From: an uncultured bacterium
GTDB taxonomy: Bacteria > Planctomycetota > UBA1135 > GCA-002686595
NCBI GenBank assembly: GCA_913058555.1
Contig: CAJXRJ010000082.1
Coordinates: 1-15,844 of the forward strand
Direction of reading: 5' to 3'
DNA: 15,844 bases
Shown here: piece by piece, positions 1 to 6,175 of the stretch
Layout: every line of letters begins with the position of its first letter
Numbering within the stretch: position 1 is the stretch's first letter
The notes under the pieces: model-generated
Databases searched by the model: none
What the model saw: only the letters and a program-made list of their open reading frames with translations
What the model was told of the DNA's origin: nothing
Position numbers and translations under genes: made by a program

Positions 1-48
1 GGCTCGGACGTCGAGTGGCAGCGCATCCAGCAGGTCAGGGGCCGGTAA
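1..48 (+). CDS. 3' end of an unidentified gene (partial)
   Basis: Frame 1 is open from the first base and stops at TAA (46-48), giving the 15-residue tail GSDVEWQRIQQVRGR. The window edge removes the rest, so no family can be named. The composition (charged, no low-complexity run) is compatible with a genuine C-terminus, and two hairpins follow before the next gene, as expected at a gene end. It could equally be a chance open stretch; 15 codons prove nothing. Confidence 0.3.
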   Translation, partial: GSDVEWQRIQQVRGR

Positions 49-68
49 GCGCGCTCCCGGGGGTAGCG

Positions 69-87
69 GCCCAGCCCGGGGCTGGGC
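69..87 (+). terminator. short GC hairpin after the first partial gene
   Basis: GCCCAGCC (69-76) pairs perfectly with GGCTGGGC (80-87) around a 3-base loop. It lies 20 bases after the TAA of the putative upstream gene. No T-run follows, so an intrinsic terminator role is only possible. Confidence 0.35.
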
Positions 88-133
88 GTCAGGGGCATTC
101 TGCCGACGCCAGGTGTAGATACGAGCGGCGCTG

Positions 134-156
134 CCCGAAGGGCCGTGCCCTTTGGG
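134..156 (+). terminator. 10-bp hairpin, candidate terminator
   Basis: CCCGAAGGGC (134-143) pairs with GCCCTTTGGG (147-156) through 10 base pairs (one G-U) around a CGT loop. It is the stronger of two hairpins between the left-edge gene and the lectin gene. The downstream bases are not T-rich. It could act as a terminator, an mRNA 3'-end stabiliser, or be incidental GC-rich structure. Confidence 0.4.
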
Positions 157-279
157 ATTGCGATGGGGGGGCGTCCACTTCACGGCTGGGGACGGGGATC
201 AGCAACGGGCGCTAAACTGCGACCCGACTTCCAAGTCCTCTTGCCTCCCCTTCTCTCCTAAGGGCCCTTCCCCAAATCC

Positions 280-1548
280 ATGATGCGTGCATCGACCACC
301 TCCGCCAGCGCCCTCTTTGGGATTGGCCTCCTCGCTTCGCCGGCTTCAGCACAGTCCTTCACCTACGCGGACTTCACTTCCACCGCTGGCCTCAACCTGA
401 AGCAGCAAGCGGGTGCCATCGGGCCCGTGCTCCGCGTCCATGACCAGATCGGAACGGGCGGCGACAACATGGGCGCCGCCTGGTACTCGACGCCGGTCTC
501 CGTGGTGAACGGCTTCGATACGACCTTTGAGTTCAACATCAACGGAACCGGCAACGGGGACGGGATGGCGTTCGTCATCCAGAACGACCTGGTCGCCGGG
601 TACAACGGCATGACCGGTGCGAACGCCATTGGCCGCCATGCTTCCGCCTGTGGATACGGCCTCTTCGTGAGCTCGGCTGCGGGGGAGTCGATCGACAACT
701 CGATCGCCATCGAAATCGACCACTACAGGAACGACAACCAGCCGGCCGCGAACCCCATTCGTGACCCGGACGACAACCACATCAGCATCCATACGGGCGG
801 CAATGCCGAGAACCAGCAGATCGAGGCTTACTCGATCGGGCGCGCTTCCAGCGCGACGCTTGGAACCCAGGTGGATAACGGCGTGACCCATACGGTTCGT
901 GTGCTCTACGTTCCCGGCACCCTGGAGGTCTACTTCAACGGCAACCTCGTGATCACGACGCCATACGACTTCAACTCGGGCGGCACTTGGATTGACAGCG
1001 GCACGGCCGTGGGCGGGCTTGACCTGATCGGTGGTACGTCGGCCTACGTTGGCTTCACGGGGAGCGGCGCCGGCAACCCGCGCAACCACGACATCGAGTC
1101 ATGGAGCTTCTCCTCCGCGGGCGGCATCGGTCAAAACTACTGCATGGCCAATGCCAACTCCTCGGGCGGCCCTTCGAGCATGTCCGCGAGCGGCTCGCTC
1201 GTGGCGGCGGACAACAACTTCACCCTCGGTGCCAACGGCCTGCCCGCCAACCAGTTTGGAATCTTCGTCACGTCGATGACCCAGGGCTTTGTGCCCGGCG
1301 CGAGCGGCACCAGCAATGGCAACCTCTGCGTTGGCGGCGTGATCGGGCGCTTCAGTCGGCCGGGCCAAATCGTGAGCAGTGGGGCGACAGGACAGTTCTC
1401 CCTTCCGCTGGATTTGACCGACATCCCGCAGGGCAACGGCACGGTGACGATCATGGCCGGGCAAACCTGGAACTTCCAGGCCTGGCACCGGGACGGCGTG
1501 GGGCTTGGCTCCAACTTCACGGACGGCCTTGAAGTGGCGTTCCAGTAA
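280..1548 (+). CDS. secreted L-type lectin-domain protein with C-terminal YC module
   Basis: A 422-residue exported protein. Residues 1-24 form a signal peptide with an AxA-type site (ASA before QSF). Residues about 28-278 resemble legume/L-type lectins: GDGMAFVIQND (93-103), the acidic strand IAIEIDHYRND (142-152) followed by DPDDNHISIH (162-171), LEVYFNG (215-221), and the closing strand VGFTGSG ... ESWSFSS (257-279). These folds bind carbohydrate with Ca/Mn; the ligand here is unknown. Residues 287-422 are the 136-residue YC module also ending the two neighbouring secreted proteins, with cysteines 288 and 350. The start is either of two adjacent ATGs (280 or 283); no clear ribosome binding site. 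It converges with the sulfatase gene across a long hairpin. The probable role is extracellular glycan binding or adhesion. Confidence 0.85.
   Translation: MMRASTTSASALFGIGLLASPASAQSFTYADFTSTAGLNLKQQAGAIGPVLRVHDQIGTGGDNMGAAWYSTPVSVVNGFDTTFEFNINGTGNGDGMAFVIQNDLVAGYNGMTGANAIGRHASACGYGLFVSSAAGESIDNSIAIEIDHYRNDNQPAANPIRDPDDNHISIHTGGNAENQQIEAYSIGRASSATLGTQVDNGVTHTVRVLYVPGTLEVYFNGNLVITTPYDFNSGGTWIDSGTAVGGLDLIGGTSAYVGFTGSGAGNPRNHDIESWSFSSAGGIGQNYCMANANSSGGPSSMSASGSLVAADNNFTLGANGLPANQFGIFVTSMTQGFVPGASGTSNGNLCVGGVIGRFSRPGQIVSSGATGQFSLPLDLTDIPQGNGTVTIMAGQTWNFQAWHRDGVGLGSNFTDGLEVAFQ
1138..1545 (+). repeat. YC module, copy 1 (C-terminus of lectin protein)
   Basis: This is a 136-codon module from the Tyr of the YC pair to the C-terminus. 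Shared landmarks are YC, NSSG, a Phe-Gly-hydrophobic-Phe strand (FGIF), a second Cys in GNLC, GxIGRF, TWNFQAWHRD and SNFTDG. It is closest to copy 3: over the 41 codons before the final strand only 3 amino acids differ, while 18 other codons differ synonymously. It is a diverged protein-level repeat, not a recent DNA duplication. Confidence 0.9.
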
Positions 1549-1575
1549 GACTCGATCCTGATGGCGGCATCGACC

Positions 1576-1635
1576 GGCCAACTGCAAGGAGGGGCGAGAC
1601 GGCGAGGGCCGTCTCGCCCCTCCATGCATTTGGCC
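1576..1635. terminator. long near-perfect hairpin between convergent genes
   Basis: The core is a perfect 16-bp stem, 1588-1603 (GGAGGGGCGAGACGGC) against 1608-1623, with the 4-base loop GAGG. Beyond single mismatches at 1587/1624 and 1582/1629, the arms keep pairing through TGCA (1583-1586/1625-1628) and GGCCAA/TTGGCC (1576-1581/1630-1635), so 26 of 28 positions per arm pair. It lies 27 bases after the lectin stop and 25 bases from the sulfatase stop. It is most likely a bidirectional terminator; neither side has a T-run, so the termination mode may not be the classical intrinsic one. Confidence 0.8.
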
Positions 1636-1660
1636 AGTTCGGATGCTGTTCCGTAACGAA

Positions 1661-4600
1661 CTAGAAGAAGGTGACGCGGGAGGCTTCGGTGAAGTTGGAC
1701 GTGGCCGTGGGGTTGGTATCGCGGTACCAACCCTGGAAGTGCCACGTCTGGAACGACATGACCGAGGTGGTGCCCGTGGGGGTGGGGACGCGGCTCAGGT
1801 CGACAGCGAGCGAGAACTTACCCGCGGCGTCGGCGGCGAGGACCTGGCCCGGGCCGATGAAGCGCCCGATGGCGCCGTCCAGACAGAGGTCCCCTTGGCT
1901 TCCCCCGGGACCTTGGATCAGGCCCGCGGTTTGGCCCGCGAGGAAGAATCCAAAGCTCCCTTGGGGGATGGACTCCGCCCTGAGCGTGATGTCGTTGGCG
2001 GAAAGGACCGCGGAGCCTTCGATGAAGAGCTGTGCTGGCGCGCCGGTGCTGTTGGGCTGTCCGGGGCAGTAAGCGTCGCCCACCGAAGTGTCGATACGAC
2101 GCCAAGCCGCGGCGGGAATGGGGGCCTCGGGGGTGCCGGGGCCGCTCCAAAGAAGTTGGAGCTCAGGGGGCTCCGTTCCTGTGCGGTAGGAGAGGCGGAC
2201 GGGGTGCAGTCCCGCGGCCAAACGCAGAGTTCCCGACGCCGACGCGCCGCCTTGGCCGTGGAAGCTCGCGTCCCCGTCTACGGCACGGATGTCGTGGATG
2301 CGCAGGATCGCGCCGCCGTCTGACTCCAAGGTGAAAGTCCAATCGCCCGCGGCCGGGACCTGCAGGAAACCGTCATAGGTGAGGCCCCCGTGGATCGGGC
2401 GCGTCAGGTGACTTGCGGCATCGAGCGTGTTGGCGGTGCCGCTAGCCACAGGCGACAGGGCCTCAAACTGCGGGAGCCATGGCCAGAATCCTTCGAAGGC
2501 TTCGAACTCCAGGCCCGATCGGGTGGGAACCGGCGAGGCGGCTGGCACCGTGGCACTGTCATAGGGCCGAGGTGCGGACGGCTCCGGGCGTCGAAGCTGA
2601 AGGACACGCTCGCGCATGCGGGCCTCCAACGCGGCGAACGCCGGGGAGGACTGGGCCAGGTTGTTGGCCTCGCGGGGATCCGCGTCGACGTCGTAGATCT
2701 CGAACGGCGCGGTGGCCGACTGGATGTCCACGCGGATGCCTTTGTAGCCGCCCTCGAAGATGACTTGGGATTGGCCGCGGCGGCGGCCGCGGTGGCTGGC
2801 ATCAAACTCGGCGTACGATGGTGTGCTGGAGCCCGACTTGTACTCGACGTAGACGATCCCGTCATCCCGTGATCCGTTTCCCGTCAGGAGCGGCATCAGC
2901 GAAACCCCGTCAGAACGGGCCGGGGTGGTCCAGCCTCCGATTTCGTTGAGGGTCGGCATCCAGTCGTGGAACTGCGAAGGCGTGTTGTCTTCGCGCCCTG
3001 CGGGGATCGTGCCGGGCCACCACGCGAGTGTGGGCACCCGGAGTCCGCCCTCCCAGGAACAGCGCTTGACGCCGTCGAACGGACCGAAGGAGTCGAAAGC
3101 GTTCGCCTGGTAACCGACGCCCGGAACGTAGGACTCGGTGTGCGGGCCGTTGTCGGAGGTGAGCACGACAAGTGTCTCTTGGTCGAGACCCAATTCGACG
3201 AGCGTGTCGAGGAGGTCACCGATGCCGCTGTCGAGGCGGCGCACCATGGTCGCGAACCGTTCTTCTCCCTCCGTCCACCCCTGCCCTGCAAAGTCCGGAT
3301 GGACGTAAGAGTCGACCGTACCCGAGGCCGTGTTGATCATGGCGCCGGGCACGCCCGTCCATTGCACCCCGCCCGTGACCCCTGAGCCCTGGGGATAGGG
3401 GCCGGTGGGTCGCTGGAGGGCGGCGTGGGGCGTGTCGTAGGCGAGGTAGAGGAAGAACGGCTGCGCCGACTGGCTCGCGACGTGGTCTTGGACATACGCC
3501 TTGGCCCTGGCGGTCCAAAGATCGGAGGTGTAACACCGGTCGAGGCCGCTCGATACCTCCTGGTCATCCCACCAGACCTCCTTGCGGGGCCGCGCTGGCG
3601 TGTCGTGGGCGGGGTAGTGGTTGTGACCGTCCCCGTGCCTGACGAAACCGTAGAACGTGTCGAAACCCACTTTGGTGGGGTAGGCGGGCCAAGCGGCCGG
3701 GTTGTTGCCAGCGCCCTGCAGGCCGTACTTTCCGATGTGGGCGGTGGCGTAGCCGGTGCGCTTGAGAGTCGTCGCGAGGTTGTGGTTCGACTCGAGGGCC
3801 TTGTCGAACTGGTTGTCACGGACCGTTGCGTGACCCTGGTGCACCCCGGTGAGGAGCGAGGCGCGGGAAGGCGCGCACACCGACGCCGGGCAGTAGTGCT
3901 TCGATAGGCGGACGCCCTCCTGGGCCATGCGGTCCAGGTTCGGGGTGCGCAAGCGCTTGGGACCGGGGAGGGCGTTTTGGTAGAGCACACCCAGGTCCCC
4001 CCAGCCCAGGTCATCGACGAGGATGAACACGATGTTGGGCCGATCCGCGCGGACCGTGTCATCAAGTGGGTCGAGCCCAAGGGCGATCTCGAATCCATCG
4101 GGGGATCCGTCGCCATCCGTGTCGGGGTTGTCCGGATCCGTGAAGTAGACGAGGGCCTCGTCATCGTCGGTGAGTAGGTCGTCGTCCCGGTCTGCGCCTA
4201 CGGTTTGTGTGGCGCGCACGATGCAGCCCGTCTGGCCGTCCCCCGTGACGGTCAGGTTCTGGCCGACGGATGCGGGAAGGCCCGCGACGGTGATCTTGGG
4301 GAGATGTTCGCTCAGGAACTCGGATGGAGTCTCCCTGGTGAAGCGCAGCTCCGCGCCGAGAACGATGTTGGCGGTGGATACGTTCAGGGGGTTGCCCGGT
4401 CCGCCGAGGATCGCCGTGCTGGTGGCGTCGATGTCGATGCGAGTGTTGCTCGCTGCGAAGTAAGGTTCAAACGACCCGCCGCCGCGCACGAGGACGTCCA
4501 CGCCGGCCCCAGGTCCTGCGCCAAAGCCATCGTCATCCACCGCGTACATGCGCGCTCCATCCAAGGTGAGGGTGCGCCCGCTGGCCATCTCGAAGCGGCC

Positions 4601-4831
4601 CTGGCCCGTGAGGGGGGGGATCTCAACGCTGACGCCGCTGCCTTGGATGATCACGTCGTCGTCGATGGACACGCCCGGTTCAATCGACGTAACCGCGGAC
4701 TGCGATAGGTCCCAGTTGGCTTCATCGAAGGCGTCGAGGCTCACGGCCCCGGTCCATCGAATCTGGCACGTGGCAGGCTCCGAAAGGACGAACGGAACGG
4801 CGGCGATCAGCAGCGCAGGGTGGACCTTCAT
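1661..4831 (-). CDS. secreted multidomain sulfatase (formylglycine type)
   Basis: A 1056-residue exported S1-type sulfatase that would hydrolyse sulfate esters, probably on a polysaccharide. Order: signal peptide 1-22; N-terminal beta-rich module 23-212 shared with the 354-residue neighbour; Asp-rich thrombospondin-3-like calcium repeat 214-256 (DPDNPDTDGDGSPDG at 232-246); sulfatase 264-750; PA14-like domain about 773-912 (GFLQVPAAGDWTFTLESDGG); YC module 921-1056. Catalytic signs: metal Asp273-Asp274 (LVDD), formylglycine Cys319 in CAPSR, Lys368, His469 (DTPH), Asp560-Asn561 (SDNG), Lys589 before EGGLRVP. The usual GKWH motif is GKYG (367-370), so that His is missing. Start chosen at MKVHP because it opens a signal peptide; an in-frame ATG 72 codons upstream adds an implausible Pro/Arg-rich leader. 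No Shine-Dalgarno is seen. Activity needs a formylglycine-generating enzyme, not in this window. Confidence 0.93.
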   Translation of the reverse strand: MKVHPALLIAAVPFVLSEPATCQIRWTGAVSLDAFDEANWDLSQSAVTSIEPGVSIDDDVIIQGSGVSVEIPPLTGQGRFEMASGRTLTLDGARMYAVDDDGFGAGPGAGVDVLVRGGGSFEPYFAASNTRIDIDATSTAILGGPGNPLNVSTANIVLGAELRFTRETPSEFLSEHLPKITVAGLPASVGQNLTVTGDGQTGCIVRATQTVGADRDDDLLTDDDEALVYFTDPDNPDTDGDGSPDGFEIALGLDPLDDTVRADRPNIVFILVDDLGWGDLGVLYQNALPGPKRLRTPNLDRMAQEGVRLSKHYCPASVCAPSRASLLTGVHQGHATVRDNQFDKALESNHNLATTLKRTGYATAHIGKYGLQGAGNNPAAWPAYPTKVGFDTFYGFVRHGDGHNHYPAHDTPARPRKEVWWDDQEVSSGLDRCYTSDLWTARAKAYVQDHVASQSAQPFFLYLAYDTPHAALQRPTGPYPQGSGVTGGVQWTGVPGAMINTASGTVDSYVHPDFAGQGWTEGEERFATMVRRLDSGIGDLLDTLVELGLDQETLVVLTSDNGPHTESYVPGVGYQANAFDSFGPFDGVKRCSWEGGLRVPTLAWWPGTIPAGREDNTPSQFHDWMPTLNEIGGWTTPARSDGVSLMPLLTGNGSRDDGIVYVEYKSGSSTPSYAEFDASHRGRRRGQSQVIFEGGYKGIRVDIQSATAPFEIYDVDADPREANNLAQSSPAFAALEARMRERVLQLRRPEPSAPRPYDSATVPAASPVPTRSGLEFEAFEGFWPWLPQFEALSPVASGTANTLDAASHLTRPIHGGLTYDGFLQVPAAGDWTFTLESDGGAILRIHDIRAVDGDASFHGQGGASASGTLRLAAGLHPVRLSYRTGTEPPELQLLWSGPGTPEAPIPAAAWRRIDTSVGDAYCPGQPNSTGAPAQLFIEGSAVLSANDITLRAESIPQGSFGFFLAGQTAGLIQGPGGSQGDLCLDGAIGRFIGPGQVLAADAAGKFSLAVDLSRVPTPTGTTSVMSFQTWHFQGWYRDTNPTATSNFTEASRVTFF
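1664..2071 (-). repeat. YC module, copy 2 (C-terminus of sulfatase)
   Basis: Residues 921-1056 of the sulfatase, again exactly 136 codons to the stop. It keeps YC, NSTG, FGFF, the second Cys (C983 in GDLC), GAIGRF, TWHFQGWYRD and SNFTEA, but is clearly more diverged than copies 1 and 3. Placing it after the PA14-like domain shows the module is a detachable C-terminal unit rather than part of a lectin or sulfatase fold. Confidence 0.88.
4196..4765 (-). repeat. N-terminal module, copy in sulfatase
   Basis: Sulfatase residues 23-212 align end to end with residues 24-216 of the divergent neighbour. Shared landmarks are WTGAVS, the FDxANWDL stretch, GSFEP, GNPxN, the ET/PxxF segment, EHLxK, VAGxPAxVG and GCIV. 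The W-x-G ... N-W opening followed by short D/V/I-rich strands resembles beta-solenoid style repeats, but no named family is certain. Confidence 0.85.
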
Positions 4832-5059
4832 AGCCACAGGGTAACGGCGCCCAGGGCACGGAATGCTTGGAATTGGGGGCAGCGCCGCGGGGGGGAGCGA
4901 TGGTTCGCCCGATGCCCGGCTAGGCAATCTGCCAGGAGGGTGGCAGGATGGGCACAGCATCCTCAGCGGTGCCCTGCCCCGGAATGACACTTCAGCGCTT
5001 TGAAGGGTCGAGGCGCAGGCCTGCTCCGCATACGCGCCCTCCTGCACATTGACTCTCCT
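4832..5059. promoter_or_regulatory. divergent intergenic region with two hairpins
   Basis: These 228 bp separate the start codons of two related secreted-protein genes on opposite strands, so promoters for both should lie here. Two adjacent inverted repeats are visible: CTGCCA (4929-4934) with TGGCAG (4941-4946), and GGGCAC (4950-4955) with GTGCCC (4969-4974), the second extended by two pairs past one mismatch. They could be operator sites or mRNA leader structure. No sigma-70-like -35/-10 pair is convincing. Confidence 0.5.
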
Positions 5060-6124
5060 ATGAAGCTAAGCCTCACCGTTCTTCCCTCCATGCTCGCCAT
5101 CCTTGGCGGTTCCACGCCGGCCCTCGCGGACATCGTGTGGACTGGTGCCGTTAGCAACGACATGTTCGACGTAGCGAATTGGGATCTCACGAACTCGACC
5201 GTCACGACGATCGCCCCTAACGTTCCGATCAGCGATTCAGTCGTCATTCAGAATGCACCGGCCCCCTTGGAGATTCCCGAACTCCCCGGGCAGCAGCGCT
5301 TCGAGATCGACGACGGCTTCTCGATGCTACTGGACAACTCGAAGATCATCGCGCTTGGCAACGATGGCGTCGGCTGCTTTGCCGGGCCGGCGACGGGAGT
5401 GACCATTCTTGTCACCAATGGCGCCTCTTTCGAACCGTTCTTCATCGTGAACAGTGTCTCACTCACGATCGATGCGACGAGCCAGGCCGTCTTTGGCGGC
5501 GGCGGGAACCCGATCAACCTTTCGACCGTGGATATGAACCCGGGGGCCACCTTTGCTTTCCTGCTTGAGACCCCCGCGGATTTTGTCGCAGAGCACCTTT
5601 CAAAGACCTTTGTGGCTGGCGTCCCTGCCATGGTGGGCGGAAACATCGACGTGGTCAGTGACGGTGCGGCTGGCTGCATCGTCACCGTCCTTCAGCAAAC
5701 GCTCGGATCGAACTACTGCCCGGGCGTGGTGAATTCATCGGGCACGGCGGGGGTGATGTCTGCGGTGGGGTCGAGTTCCGCAGCGGCGAACGACGTCACC
5801 TTGACCGCTGATGGCCTCCCCCCGAGCCAGTTCGGGATCTTCATAACATCACGTACCCAGGGCTTCGTTCCCATGGGCGGCGGCACGAGCAACGGCAACA
5901 TCTGCTTGGGCGGAGCGATCGGACGCTTCAACCGAGCCGGTGAGATTCTGCCCACGGGCGGAGCGGGCACGATCTCGCTCGCCCTCGACCTCACGGACAT
6001 TCCCCAGGGCAACGGTACCGTGACGGTGTTGGCTGGGGACACGTGGAACTTCCAGGCGTGGCACCGCGACGGGGTGGGCCTCGGGTCCAACTTCACGGAT
6101 GGCCTGGAGATTAGCTTCAACTGA
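5060..6124 (+). CDS. secreted two-module protein, sulfatase paralogue lacking the enzyme
   Basis: A 354-residue exported protein of unknown function. Residues 1-23 are a signal peptide (ALA before DIVW). Residues 24-216 match the N-terminal module of the divergent sulfatase, and residues 219-354 are the YC module (Cys220, Cys282). The two modules abut directly here, whereas in the sulfatase they are split by about 700 residues, so this gene looks like the chassis without its catalytic cargo. No catalytic motif is visible; a structural, adhesive or glycan-binding surface protein is plausible. The start at MKLSL is chosen because it begins the signal peptide; an ATG 20 codons upstream adds a leader without that logic. 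No Shine-Dalgarno sequence is seen. The MFS gene follows after 41 bp on the same strand. Confidence 0.82.
   Translation: MKLSLTVLPSMLAILGGSTPALADIVWTGAVSNDMFDVANWDLTNSTVTTIAPNVPISDSVVIQNAPAPLEIPELPGQQRFEIDDGFSMLLDNSKIIALGNDGVGCFAGPATGVTILVTNGASFEPFFIVNSVSLTIDATSQAVFGGGGNPINLSTVDMNPGATFAFLLETPADFVAEHLSKTFVAGVPAMVGGNIDVVSDGAAGCIVTVLQQTLGSNYCPGVVNSSGTAGVMSAVGSSSAAANDVTLTADGLPPSQFGIFITSRTQGFVPMGGGTSNGNICLGGAIGRFNRAGEILPTGGAGTISLALDLTDIPQGNGTVTVLAGDTWNFQAWHRDGVGLGSNFTDGLEISFN
5129..5707 (+). repeat. N-terminal module, copy in the 354-residue protein
   Basis: Residues 24-216, homologous over their full length to sulfatase residues 23-212. At the DNA level the pair form a diverged inverted repeat across the 228-bp divergent promoter region, the arrangement expected of an old head-to-head duplication. 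Confidence 0.85.
5714..6121 (+). repeat. YC module, copy 3 (C-terminus of the 354-residue protein)
   Basis: Residues 219-354, exactly 136 codons, with both cysteines 62 residues apart as in copy 1. The end of the module (TWNFQAWHRD through SNFTDGLE) is identical in protein to copy 1 despite frequent third-base differences. Confidence 0.9.
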
Positions 6125-6144
6125 GCCGTCCCAGGCGACATCGA

Positions 6145-6175
6145 GGTCTCGCATGACGCCCTAGCATGCGAGACC
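6145..6175 (+). promoter_or_regulatory. hairpin covering the MFS gene start codon
   Basis: GGTCTCGCAT (6145-6154) pairs perfectly with ATGCGAGACC (6166-6175) across an 11-base loop. The right arm begins with the ATG taken as the start of the MFS gene. On a transcript running through from the upstream gene the stem would hide the start codon; on a transcript starting at or near the ATG it could not form. It may also end the upstream transcript, 20 bases after its stop. Confidence 0.6.

Larger units (their letters stand above)
49..279. other. intergenic region upstream of the lectin gene
   Basis: This stretch of about 230 bp holds two GC-rich hairpins (69-87 and 134-156) and no gene I would support. 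The 66-codon open frame at 15-215 crosses both hairpins, has a shadow-like composition and shows no recognisable motif. No convincing -35/-10 pair is seen. The 20-30 bases before the lectin start are pyrimidine-rich and contain only AAGGG about 14 bases before the ATG, too weak and distant to call a ribosome binding site. Confidence 0.5.

Noticed and set aside
15..215. 66-codon frame at the left edge
   Set aside because: It overlaps the possible upstream gene end and spans two hairpins; no start signal, no recognisable protein features.
4832..5047. 72-residue N-terminal extension of the sulfatase
   Set aside because: The extension is Pro/Arg/Ser-rich and would bury the signal peptide starting at MKVHP; homology with the neighbour also begins only after that start.
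5049..5054. TTGACT just before the 354-residue protein gene as a -35 box
   Set aside because: It ends five bases before the start codon, leaving no room for a -10 element or transcript start.
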